Assembly (NCBI GenBank): GCA_028284865.1
Contig: JANQQV010000009.1
Span: 62,001-126,000, forward strand
DNA length: 64,000 bases
Reading direction: 5' to 3'
From: Rhodothermales bacterium
GTDB taxonomy: Bacteria; Bacteroidota; Rhodothermia; Rhodothermales; UBA10348
Numbering within the stretch: the first letter of the stretch is position 1; the number at the start of each line of letters is the position of its first letter. Below the pieces are notes generated by a model. That model saw nothing but the letters and a program-made list of their open reading frames with translations. It had not been told where the DNA came from and did not search any database. The position numbers and the translations under genes were made by a program. Shown here piece by piece: positions 1 through 7,875 of this stretch.

Positions 1-97
1 CAGCCGGGTGGATCACATTGACGATGCGCTGGGGATTCTGGAGGCGCCGGAATTCAGCGAATCCGAGCTCCAATCCATCGAGAGAATCCTGAATTGA
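1..97 (+). CDS. Aldo/keto reductase, C-terminal tail (partial)
   Basis: Only the last 31 codons are in the window, reading ...DDALGILEAPEFSESEL... and ending at TGA 95-97. The pattern of an 'ALG-L--PEFS--EL--I--IL' helix at the extreme C-terminus is what aldo/keto reductases of the glyceraldehyde-3-phosphate reductase/YghZ type show; that is family knowledge applied to a short piece. Substrate cannot be judged. The start lies upstream of the window. Confidence 0.55.
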   Translation, partial: SRVDHIDDALGILEAPEFSESELQSIERILN

Positions 98-180
98 GCC
101 TTTTTCCCCGTTCTTTTTCCGCAGAGGGCACGGCTCGCGATGAAAAAGTCGCGATCGGCAACAAAAAAATGATTTTGGGA

Positions 181-201
181 AGGGCAATGTGCCCTATTTT
201 G
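181..201 (+). terminator. Weak terminator-like hairpin after the reductase
   Basis: Arms AGGGCA (181-186) and TGCCCT (190-195) with a 3-base loop are followed by ATTTTG. The stem is only 6 bp and the T-tract short, so it is a weak candidate for ending the upstream transcript. The rest of 98-309 shows no gene. Confidence 0.3.
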
Positions 202-309
202 TTGGCCACGCTCTTGACACGCAAGGGCTAAAGCCACATTTTGTGGTTTAATCCAAAGTTGGATATCCAAAACTGACCATTCGATACCCGCAGGGGGAGC
301 TTGAACACC

Positions 310-1164
310 GTGATAAAGCGCAACTATTTCGCACTTTTCATCTTTCTTCTCGCAGCATCTGTCACGTTGACCGCTTGCGACTCTAATGACGCCGACGACA
401 CTGAAGTCGTGATTGAGGAAGAGGTCACCGAGACGGAAACGACGGTTACGACTTCTGACGCAACCGTCCAGCAGATTACCGCGGCGCTTGCTCAGCCGGG
501 GTCGCTCGGAGGTATCGTCGGTGACAACATCATCGTAGACAACTCTCCTGGAGCCATCATCCAGACAACGTCAACGACCAGCGGTGCTTCAGGTACCTCT
601 TCTGTCACGACAACGGTTGCACCGCTGGTGAACACCACCACCGGTCAGCCTACAGGTCAGGTAGCCGTTGCTGTTCAGAGTGGCGGTACGACGCAAACAG
701 CCATTGCTACGCCCAACGTGTCGAATACGGCAAGTGTCAGCGTCGCCACACGGACTAGCACCGGCTCCACGGCCAACGTGAATCTGAACCAGGCATTCAA
801 CCCGACGACAATCGCGTCATCGAATGCGAGCTTCCAGTCCAGCCGCCGCCAGGTTCGCCAGGATATCGTCGCTGGAGGTGGAACGTTTGCAGGTACTGTT
901 ACGGCAAACGGACAGACGTGGGCGCAGCGAATCCAGGCCGCTATTGCAGCGGGCAAGCGCCGGAATGTTCAGGTCGAACTGACTGCTTATAACACTGCGG
1001 TTCTTCAACGTCTGCTCGTCACGGGCCGAGCCGTAGCTGGTGCGTGTTCCCAGAACAACAGCGCGACCGAAACCGTGAGAATTACTAACGCTGGCACCAC
1101 CGTCGCATACGCTTGTGTCAACTACCAGAGCATCAGTCAATTCCAGAATGTTCTGCCTGACTGA
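310..1164 (+). CDS. Secreted lipoprotein of unknown function, Thr/Ser/Ala-rich
   Basis: I do not recognise the family. The protein (about 284 aa) starts with basic residues, a hydrophobic stretch and a lipobox ending LTAC, then an acidic segment (SNDADDTEVV), so it should be lipidated and exported. The middle (about residues 50-190) is low-complexity and rich in Thr, Ser, Val and Ala, as in surface-exposed linkers. The last about 100 residues are more ordered and contain two Cys (GACSQN, AYACVN). A TTG at 301 is possible, but the AGGGGGAG at 292-299 is properly spaced only for the GTG at 310. It stands alone and is followed by a strong terminator. Confidence 0.7.
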   Translation: MIKRNYFALFIFLLAASVTLTACDSNDADDTEVVIEEEVTETETTVTTSDATVQQITAALAQPGSLGGIVGDNIIVDNSPGAIIQTTSTTSGASGTSSVTTTVAPLVNTTTGQPTGQVAVAVQSGGTTQTAIATPNVSNTASVSVATRTSTGSTANVNLNQAFNPTTIASSNASFQSSRRQVRQDIVAGGGTFAGTVTANGQTWAQRIQAAIAAGKRRNVQVELTAYNTAVLQRLLVTGRAVAGACSQNNSATETVRITNAGTTVAYACVNYQSISQFQNVLPD

Positions 1165-1190
1165 TCCTTTCTATCCTATCAGGATTCAAG

Positions 1191-1222
1191 AGCGGCGCGC
1201 CGAATGGCGCGCCGCTTTTTTT
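1191..1222 (+). terminator. Rho-independent terminator
   Basis: A perfect 11-bp G+C-rich stem (AGCGGCGCGCC / GGCGCGCCGCT) with a GAAT loop runs straight into TTTTTTT, 27 bp after the stop of the lipoprotein gene. Confidence 0.9.
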
Positions 1223-1304
1223 ATGTCTCCGATTTGAATGGTAGCTTTTGCCAAGCGTCACTTTTTGAATGCAGGAGTCTTGATCGGTGCTTGACGACTA
1301 CAAG

Positions 1305-2015
1305 ATGCGTACGGGCCTATTGGTGGTCATCACGGCTTTGCTCTCAGCAGGGCCCTCAGCCGGGCAGAAATTGTCACCCGGCGAATCCCAGATCGTGATT
1401 CCCACAGCTGACGCACGTCAGGATGCCCGCCTCTCAATCGGCTATGGGCAATTGCCTGCTGACGTATCCAGTCCGCCCAGTGCCCGTGATCCGTTGAGCC
1501 GATCGGCCAGGGACGAACTCTACGTGATCACGATTCAGTTCATTCCGCGTCTTTCCCTTCATTATCGACAGTCGTTCAAGAGGGCAGACTTCATTCAAGC
1601 TACCGGTGACCGCGTACTTGGAGCTCAATTCAAGGTCATCAAGCAGGGGCGCATCCGACCAGGATTGGCCTTTGGCATAAGGGACACCGCAGGGACGCGG
1701 AAGCATCACGCAACGTATGCCGTCATGACCCGGACCTACGATTTCAAGAGTGCCCAGTTGGGGGCCACGGTTGGGGTTTCCAGAGCTTTTCTGGATGCTA
1801 CATTCCTCGAGATGAAAGATGGCCCATTCTGGGGCTTATCACTACGATTTCGGGATCGCATCGAGTTGCTGGCTGAACACGACACACGTTTTTTCTACGC
1901 AGGGTCCAGAATTTGGCCAATCAAGTGGCTTTGGTTGACGGGCTTTGCCGCGGAAGGGAAGCATCCAGGGTTCGCATTCGGAATATCACACTCGCTTCGT
2001 GGTGGCTCCAACTAG
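1305..2015 (+). CDS. YjbH-like outer-membrane protein, N-terminal-half type
   Basis: A protein of about 236 aa with a signal peptide (MRTGLLVVITALLSAG, cleavage near SAG-QK). After it come 'IVIPTADARQDARLSIGYG' and later 'FKVIKQGRIRPGLAFGIRD-AGT', 'YAVMTRTYDFKSAQLGATVG'. That succession (target-for-small-x-x-G-Y start, a lipid-facing strand, 'P-lAfGiRD--GT', 'Y-v--+-y-f---lGa-vG') is the signature of the N-terminal domain of YjbH/exopolysaccharide-associated outer-membrane proteins. A GTG at 1287 has a GGAG better placed for ribosome binding, but would put two Asp in the n-region, so the ATG at 1305 was preferred. It ends 38 bp from the convergent 2054-3265 gene, which resembles the other half of YjbH. 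Confidence 0.55.
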   Translation: MRTGLLVVITALLSAGPSAGQKLSPGESQIVIPTADARQDARLSIGYGQLPADVSSPPSARDPLSRSARDELYVITIQFIPRLSLHYRQSFKRADFIQATGDRVLGAQFKVIKQGRIRPGLAFGIRDTAGTRKHHATYAVMTRTYDFKSAQLGATVGVSRAFLDATFLEMKDGPFWGLSLRFRDRIELLAEHDTRFFYAGSRIWPIKWLWLTGFAAEGKHPGFAFGISHSLRGGSN

Positions 2016-2053
2016 CAAGACATAATCGGGGTTTTGGTTCAGGCGAAGGTCAT

Positions 2054-3265
2054 TCATTCCAATACGGGCAGCATGTGGGGTGCAAGCATCCTCAAATCAT
2101 TCCAGATGTCGACGCCGGTGTCATGAATCTCTCCCCGATTGGGTCGGATGAACCCTGTGATTTCACCACGGATGGCTCTCCCCAGATCGTACGGAACGTA
2201 GTGCTGTCGTGTTGGATACGCGGCGATACGACCTCGTTTGAGACCCTTTCGAGGAGACAATGGTGCCGCAAATCTGAACCCAGGAAAGACGTAGTGGCCG
2301 TCGTAGAAGAGATGCAGGCCAAATTCGATCTCACCGAATATACGGGTCAATTCTCCTGAGGTACCTGGATTGCGCTTCACGTCCTCTCCCGGACGCCGGA
2401 ATTGATTGATCTCCCGGATGAACTGTCCGGTACGACCGCGCAAACGCAGATTGTGCCACGGCAGGTATACGGTTCCGTCCAGGTAGCCATTGAAGAAGTT
2501 GACCGGTCCGGTGATCAATTCACCGTCATCGAATGCCCAGTATCCGCTCATACCGGCGCGACCGCCGATCACGACGGGCCATCGTTCGCTGATCCAGTAC
2601 AGTTGAAGGTCGCCGCCGTATCGATTTCGCTCAAAAAACCCTCCTGAGATGGCTCCTATCCAGTTGGGTGCAATCTGCCGTCGAAACCCCGCCATCAACA
2701 CGTTGGGGTACGGCTTTTCCCAATAGTCTGCATGTTGTTCGGGCAACTGATTCCGAATCGGAAACGCATATTGGGCGGCCAGAACCAGACCGCTCGGCCA
2801 CCAGACTCTGACCTTCGGACCAATCGCGATGCGGTCGCGAAACCAATCGACTGGATAGTCGATCGCGAAGTTGTAGAGCAACTCCACCTCCAAATCAATC
2901 TGAACCCCGCTAGCGGCTCGCCCAAACGAAGCTTGCTCGCGCATCGATAGCGGTTGACCATCTGCTCGAAGTGCAGGTGCCCGCAAACCGAATCGCTGAG
3001 GCGCGATTCCGGCCAGTCGACACTGAGACATCGCCGCACGATTTTCCTCGACCCATTCGAGGGCGCTTCGCAAAGGCTGACGAGATACGCGATCCTCGAA
3101 TACGACCCATGACTCCGGTCCTCGGCTTTGAATCGAAGTAGGTCCCAATCGCTCAACATCTGCAATCAAGTCAGCGCATACGGGATCCGTCCCAAGGGAG
3201 CTTTGAGCCTGAGAAACCGGCGCGACGAGAAGTCCGAGAAACAGAAGGGACAGGAACGGACGCAT
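2054..3265 (-). CDS. YjbH-like outer-membrane protein, C-terminal-half type
   Basis: 403 aa with a clear signal peptide (MRPFLSLLFLGLLVAPVSQA-QS). The mature part alternates aromatic and polar residues like a beta-barrel. From about residue 185 it shows 'MAGFRRQIAPNWIGAISGGFF--NRYGGDLQLYW', then strands ending in 'GHYVFPGFRFAAPLSPRKG'. This resembles the C-terminal domain of YjbH family proteins ('G-f-Rq---------g-f---rYG-g-el-w', terminal 'f-IPLSP--'), which in enterobacteria is joined to the N-terminal domain in one chain of about 700 aa. The call rests on remembered family patterns. A role in surface polysaccharide is inference; no polysaccharide genes are adjacent. Confidence 0.5.
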   Translation of the reverse strand: MRPFLSLLFLGLLVAPVSQAQSSLGTDPVCADLIADVERLGPTSIQSRGPESWVVFEDRVSRQPLRSALEWVEENRAAMSQCRLAGIAPQRFGLRAPALRADGQPLSMREQASFGRAASGVQIDLEVELLYNFAIDYPVDWFRDRIAIGPKVRVWWPSGLVLAAQYAFPIRNQLPEQHADYWEKPYPNVLMAGFRRQIAPNWIGAISGGFFERNRYGGDLQLYWISERWPVVIGGRAGMSGYWAFDDGELITGPVNFFNGYLDGTVYLPWHNLRLRGRTGQFIREINQFRRPGEDVKRNPGTSGELTRIFGEIEFGLHLFYDGHYVFPGFRFAAPLSPRKGLKRGRIAAYPTRQHYVPYDLGRAIRGEITGFIRPNRGEIHDTGVDIWNDLRMLAPHMLPVLE

Positions 3266-3404
3266 GCGGAATGAGATGATCGGACTGAAACGCTAATAAT
3301 GACGCCAGACGTGGGGTCAATATATCGTGTGTCCATGACATCACCTGTGACTCATTCAATCCGTGCGTGGGGAAAACGCTCACACCGGGTTGATCGAACA
3401 CCCT

Positions 3405-3433
3405 TTGACAGAGGCACGGTCGGCGACTATTGT
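3405..3433 (+). promoter_or_regulatory. Sigma70-like promoter of the AroM-family gene
   Basis: TTGACA (3405-3410), a 17-bp spacer and TATTGT (3428-3433), 51 bp before the ATG at 3484. The -35 is perfect and the -10 matches four of six. Bacteroidota primary sigma factors often use a different -10 (TAnnTTTG), so the match to the enterobacterial consensus may be partly fortuitous. Confidence 0.4.
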
Positions 3434-3483
3434 GATAGTGATCCGATGGGCAGGATCACCCGTCCCACTTGCCCCCCGAAGTC

Positions 3484-4215
3484 ATGTCAGCCCCCGTCGC
3501 TATTTACACACTTGGCCAGACGCCAAGACCCGACCTCGTCCCGCAAATGATCGCAACCTTGGGCGCATCCGACGTCAAGGTGATCGGTGTACTGGACGAC
3601 GTCCCCGAATCCGACATTCGCGAACCGCTAACGGGCAATTACCCGCTCAAGACGAGGCTATCCGATGGCCGAGAAATTCGGACTGACTGCAAGTTCCTTC
3701 AGCCGAAGTTGCAGGACTTGATCGAGGCACATGACGATGATGTGGTCATGCACATTGTGCTCAGCGTGGCTCCGTTCCGAAATCTGCACGCCGAAGGGAT
3801 TTTGATCAGGCCATTTGAGCATGGTTGTCGCACACTGGCGACCCGTCATATCCACGAGATATGCGTACTCGTGCCCTATACAGAGCAGGTATTCCACGCC
3901 CACCAGAAATGGGCGGCAGCTGGGTTTTCAGCCAACATCCTGTGTGTCGAGGAAAAGCCGAACGGTATTTCCGTTGAGGAGTGGGTTTCGCGCTGCGTTA
4001 CTGCCCACAATGCCGATGGCGTCGTTGTTGATTTCGTAGGATACTCGCGACTGTTGACCACCAGACTCGAGTTCGCCCTTGGAATACCGGTCCTGGACCT
4101 TGGGTTTGAGGCGATGGAATTCGGCCGTGGTTGTCTTGAGGAGTTTGACTCAATCGAACGTAGCCTCTTTGCAGACACAGGGGTCCAGCCACGATTGACG
4201 ACTTCGACAGTCTGA
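3484..4215 (+). CDS. AroM family protein
   Basis: About 243 aa starting MSAPVAIYTLGQTPRPD. The N-terminal 'T-GQ-PR-D' followed by 'GVLDD', 'YPLKTRLSDGREI' and 'LIRPFEHG' are the conserved blocks of the AroM family (E. coli AroM, next to aroL, unknown function, Asp/Glu-racemase-like fold). The C-terminal half has 'VVVDFVGYS' and 'GIPVLDLG', where the fold usually carries its second catalytic-type segment. A TTG 15 bp upstream is in frame, but ATG 3484 gives the family's usual start. No shikimate genes are nearby, so the family name is no guide to role. It is transcribed alone. Confidence 0.75.
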   Translation: MSAPVAIYTLGQTPRPDLVPQMIATLGASDVKVIGVLDDVPESDIREPLTGNYPLKTRLSDGREIRTDCKFLQPKLQDLIEAHDDDVVMHIVLSVAPFRNLHAEGILIRPFEHGCRTLATRHIHEICVLVPYTEQVFHAHQKWAAAGFSANILCVEEKPNGISVEEWVSRCVTAHNADGVVVDFVGYSRLLTTRLEFALGIPVLDLGFEAMEFGRGCLEEFDSIERSLFADTGVQPRLTTSTV

Positions 4216-4240
4216 TTCGAAGAGTCCTTCTCGGGTGGTC

Positions 4241-4828
4241 TTATTGGTCGATCAGTTGCCGTACTCTTCTCTGTAGAACTGGAATAATGTCGCGTTCAAA
4301 CCACGCGTGTTGTTTGAACCATCTGATATTGCGTGGTGAGGGGTGAGGAAGAGGCAATTGCGAAGGCCAGAATGATTCCCAATCCGCGACCACATCAGAC
4401 AGACGTTTGTGGTCGGAGTCCAGGTGCCAACGCCGAGCATACATCCCGAGGACAATCGTCAATTCAATGTTTGGAAGGGCCGCGAGGACGGGCTTCCTCC
4501 AGGTGTCAGCGCATTCCGGCCGAGGTGGAAGATCACCAGACTTTCCCGTTCCCGGGTAGCAGAAGCCCATGGGGACGATGGCAAATAGCGAGGGATCGTA
4601 GAATTCCTCAGGCGTAACGCCGAGCCATTGGCGCAAGCGAACTCCGCTGGGATCGTCGAAGGGTGTTCCGCTCTCGTGTACGCGCGTCCCGGGAGCTTGA
4701 CCGACAATCAGCACTCGTGCATTTTCGTGGACTTGCAACACAGGCCGGGGTCCCAAGGGAAGGTGCTTCTTACAGATCTTGCAAGAGAGGATCTCGGGCA
4801 GAAGTGCATCCAGAGCGGCCGCGCTCAT
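4241..4828 (-). CDS. Uracil-DNA glycosylase superfamily protein
   Basis: 195 aa. Near the N-terminus are Cys pairs (CKIC) and then the glycosylase motif A 'IVGQAPGTRVHESGTPFDD', followed by 'DPSGVRLRQWLGV', 'PMGFCYPG' and 'DLPPRPEC'. Near the C-terminus is 'PHPSPRN', the motif-B loop that inserts into DNA. This combination is typical of the small family-4/5-related UDG_like clade. By family, it would remove uracil or another damaged base from DNA in the cytoplasm, but this clade's substrate is not well established. Its start overlaps the stop of the DUF2164 gene by 4 bp (ATGA), so the two are translationally coupled. Confidence 0.85.
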   Translation of the reverse strand: MSAAALDALLPEILSCKICKKHLPLGPRPVLQVHENARVLIVGQAPGTRVHESGTPFDDPSGVRLRQWLGVTPEEFYDPSLFAIVPMGFCYPGTGKSGDLPPRPECADTWRKPVLAALPNIELTIVLGMYARRWHLDSDHKRLSDVVADWESFWPSQLPLPHPSPRNIRWFKQHAWFERDIIPVLQRRVRQLIDQ

Positions 4829-5070
4829 CGATCCAGCGGTGACGACTTTTCCAGCAAGGAGAGCTCGTCTTGAATCCCTTCCAGCATGCCGCTCAATTTA
4901 GCGCGCGTGTCCAGCACACCCTGATTGTAGATCCAGGGACCAATCTTGTCCACCACAAAGTCGGCCAGGTCGGCTGACTCAAACGTGCCGACATGGACAT
5001 CCAACTCGTCCTCAAGAAATTGTCTGAGTTCGGTAGCGATGAGCGTGCGTTGCTCTTGGGTAAGATTCAC
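4825..5070 (-). CDS. DUF2164 family protein
   Basis: About 81 aa. The block 'LRQFLEDELDVHVGTFESADLADF', then 'IGPWIYNQGV-D', is diagnostic of DUF2164, a small cytoplasmic family of about 80 aa and unknown function. I placed the start at GTG 5070 because that yields 'xNLTQEQR', where the family normally begins; longer versions reach back into the kinase gene and add nothing recognisable. No clear ribosome-binding site precedes it, which may mean read-through from the kinase transcript. Coupled by ATGA to the glycosylase gene. Confidence 0.75.
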   Translation of the reverse strand: MNLTQEQRTLIATELRQFLEDELDVHVGTFESADLADFVVDKIGPWIYNQGVLDTRAKLSGMLEGIQDELSLLEKSSPLDR

Positions 5071-5153
5071 GGCAATATGGTCGGAATAAGTAAATCGGGC
5101 AAGTGCGCTATGCAGCAAGACGATCGCTGAGGATTCGACGGAACCCCGTTGGC

Positions 5154-7811
5154 TCAATCGACCGGTGCAAGCTGCTTCAATCGCTCTCCCCACGACAGTA
5201 CGACATCCACTGACTGGACCGGGCGACTCGAGCTGATTTTGCTATCCAGCAACAAGAGAACCTCGTGCTCTTTGCGTTTGCTGTAGAAACCGTCGCCATC
5301 GAAAGAGAATACACTCTCGAATTCTCCTTCTGCGCGTATGCCACGGCTCGACGAAATAGCCGTCCAGACAAGATTCTGGCCTTGCCGCAAGTAGAGGCCT
5401 GACCCATCACTTGACCAGAAGGGTAATCCGAATCCTTCAGCAATCAGCCATGACGCGTCGCCTTGGATGTCGGAAACGAACACGCGCGTGGATGTGGGGT
5501 CGCCTGCGGCCCACGCAATCCACCGGCCATTGGGTGAGATCGAAGCGAAGTAGAGTCCAGGATCCGAGGTGATATCGAATTGCTCCCCTGATTCCGTATT
5601 GACGTAGGTCAACGTGGCTGTGGCTCCGATGTCATCAAAGTGCGAAACCAGGAACTCATTCTCGCTGCGAACATCAGTCAACCATTGGTGGCGTCCCAGG
5701 TCAAAGTTGAGGGGCTCCGGTGGAGAGCTGCCATCAATCGGTTGGCGGGAAATGGCTATTTGTCGTCCCATCTGTCCATGCGTATAGAACACGAACTGAT
5801 CGTCTGGCGAAAGAAACGCATTGATGATCGGGGAGGCGGTGTTCGGTATGGGAGCAAACCGACTCCCTTCGATAGGACCGAACATGATGGTTTCGTTGTC
5901 CTGGTCAACGAAAAGCATCCACTCTCGGTCAATGGTCAATTGCATGAACTCTGCAGCCGGCGGCAATTCGACTTCTTTGGCGTCGATGGCATTGTCATCC
6001 CGCCGGTAAATGAACATGCTTCGATCGGATTCCTCTCCGCCTGCGTCGAGTCCGGAGGATGTGACCAGGTCGCCCGCGCGATTCACGCCGTACTCCCAGA
6101 ATCCTCGGAAGTCGAGTACGCGGATGGGTTGGCCGAGTAATTGGCTCTTTCCAAGGTCGAATGGCTGCGCATAAACATCACCCTCGAATCCCGTGTCTCC
6201 CTGACTGCCTCGAGAAAACAGGATATGCCCGGAATCGATGAAGGATGCGGCAAAGCCGTCTTCAATCAGTGGCGTCAGATCACCCGAATCCAGATTGAGC
6301 AGTCCTACTTGTCTTTCCGTTCCCGATGAGATGGTGACGAGCGCACGATTCCCTCCGGGAAGCGGGTGCGGATGAGTCAACTGCGCTCCTTCCGCCATAC
6401 CGCTGAACGTGATTGGCTCTCTGTTGGAGGTCACTCGGCTGATGCGGTCAAGTCCCGTCTCCGAGCCGTCGCTGATCAACAGCCACTCATTGTCGATCCA
6501 GGAGGGCAAGACGGCATCCTGAGTGAGCAAAGCTGGGGTTCCATCTGGAACCTGGACAATGGAAATCGCGCGACCAATGGTCTCGTATGCCAGCCACCGA
6601 CCGTCAGGCGAAAACGCGCTGAGACGTATACCACCAGATTCGTCAAGGACACGGCGTGTGCCCGTTGAGAAATCGTACAGCCACAGCCGGTTTTCCCGTG
6701 TAGTAAACGCCATGTAACGACCATCGGGAGACACATTCGGATGACTGATTCCCTCCAGATCCGGTAGAATCACCGATGTATAACGCGTTGAATCAGAATT
6801 CAACGCACCGGTCGAGGTACTGGTGCGTCCGATCCACCAGCCCACTGCAAGCATCGCAACCAGCGCCAATGCGATAACCAGGTAGCGACCTTGCTGACTT
6901 TTGTGAGGGGTTGGAGGGGCGGAAGGCGGGTACGGAGTCGTCCCGCCTGCTGCCGAAAGCTGGGTCGTCGACTGCTTGACGCCGAGCGCATCCAGATCGG
7001 CAATCAATCCTGCGGCCGTTTGGTATCGATGCTTGGCATCCTTGGCCAGGGCTTTCAGTACGATGCGCTCCAGTTCCATCGGGACGCCCGTGCGCAGTCC
7101 GGTCAAGGGGGCTGGATCCTCATTGAGGATGCTGTACACTGCTGCTTGTTCGTAGTCGGTCGAAAACGGGACGCGACCACTCACCATTTCGTAGAGGACC
7201 ACACCCAGCGACCACAGGTCGGATCGGCCGTCGACTTCCTCACCGCGGGCTTGCTCCGGACTCATGTAAGCGACCGTTCCCAGCGTGCTGCCCATGCGCG
7301 TGAGCATCGTCGAATGCGCGGTTTTTGCCAGGCCGAAGTCCAGCACCTTGGGTTCACCCTTGCCCGTCATCATGACGTTGGCAGACTTGATGTCGCGGTG
7401 GACGATGTCCTTCTCGTGAGCCAGTTGGAGGGCCGAAGCAATTGCTTTCCCGATCCGGACGACATCACTGATCGGCATCGGCTTGTCGCGGATCCGGTCA
7501 GCTAGCGAGTCACCATCGATAAATTCCATGGCGATGAACGGGCTGGGAGCCGTTCCGGGCGGACTACCTTCGGGGATGGCCTCGTCGATCTGGTGAATCG
7601 CTGCGATGTTCGGATGATTGAGCTGCGCTGCAGCCTTGGCTTCCCGATAGAAACGAGTCCGATCATCCTCGTTGGTCAGCGCACCGGGTGGCAACACCTT
7701 GATGGCCACCGTGCGCTCGAGCTTCGCGTCTTCTGCCTGGTACACGATTCCCATGCCACCGCGTCCGAGCTCGCCGGTGATCCGATAATGTCCGAGGGTT
7801 GTACCTACCAT
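5154..7811 (-). CDS. Membrane-anchored Ser/Thr protein kinase with TolB-like propeller
   Basis: 885 aa. Residues about 1-275 form a Hanks-type kinase with every key motif: P-loop GRGGMG (16-21), AIKVLP with Lys38, catalytic HRDIKSANVM, DFGLA, and MSPEQARG. A Pro-rich linker leads to one transmembrane helix (about 312-331, VIALALVAMLAVGWWIG). The outer part (about 345-860) has repeated 'SPDGRWLAYE/SPNGRWIAWA'-type blades of a TolB/WD40-like (PD40) beta-propeller, presumably a periplasmic sensor. This PknB-like layout is common in Bacteroidota and Acidobacteria. It is the first gene of a run continuing into DUF2164 and the uracil-DNA glycosylase. Confidence 0.93.
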   Translation of the reverse strand: MVGTTLGHYRITGELGRGGMGIVYQAEDAKLERTVAIKVLPPGALTNEDDRTRFYREAKAAAQLNHPNIAAIHQIDEAIPEGSPPGTAPSPFIAMEFIDGDSLADRIRDKPMPISDVVRIGKAIASALQLAHEKDIVHRDIKSANVMMTGKGEPKVLDFGLAKTAHSTMLTRMGSTLGTVAYMSPEQARGEEVDGRSDLWSLGVVLYEMVSGRVPFSTDYEQAAVYSILNEDPAPLTGLRTGVPMELERIVLKALAKDAKHRYQTAAGLIADLDALGVKQSTTQLSAAGGTTPYPPSAPPTPHKSQQGRYLVIALALVAMLAVGWWIGRTSTSTGALNSDSTRYTSVILPDLEGISHPNVSPDGRYMAFTTRENRLWLYDFSTGTRRVLDESGGIRLSAFSPDGRWLAYETIGRAISIVQVPDGTPALLTQDAVLPSWIDNEWLLISDGSETGLDRISRVTSNREPITFSGMAEGAQLTHPHPLPGGNRALVTISSGTERQVGLLNLDSGDLTPLIEDGFAASFIDSGHILFSRGSQGDTGFEGDVYAQPFDLGKSQLLGQPIRVLDFRGFWEYGVNRAGDLVTSSGLDAGGEESDRSMFIYRRDDNAIDAKEVELPPAAEFMQLTIDREWMLFVDQDNETIMFGPIEGSRFAPIPNTASPIINAFLSPDDQFVFYTHGQMGRQIAISRQPIDGSSPPEPLNFDLGRHQWLTDVRSENEFLVSHFDDIGATATLTYVNTESGEQFDITSDPGLYFASISPNGRWIAWAAGDPTSTRVFVSDIQGDASWLIAEGFGLPFWSSDGSGLYLRQGQNLVWTAISSSRGIRAEGEFESVFSFDGDGFYSKRKEHEVLLLLDSKISSSRPVQSVDVVLSWGERLKQLAPVD

Positions 7812-7875
7812 GATTCGGGGTGCGAAGTGAGTCCCGAAGATAGGCGATCACGACCAGAGGTCCATTCGATCAACC

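Noticed and set aside
214-252. TTGACA at 214-219 as a -35 element for the first lipoprotein gene
   Set aside because: No acceptable -10 lies at 16-18 bp spacing (CATTTT at best), so I did not call a promoter.
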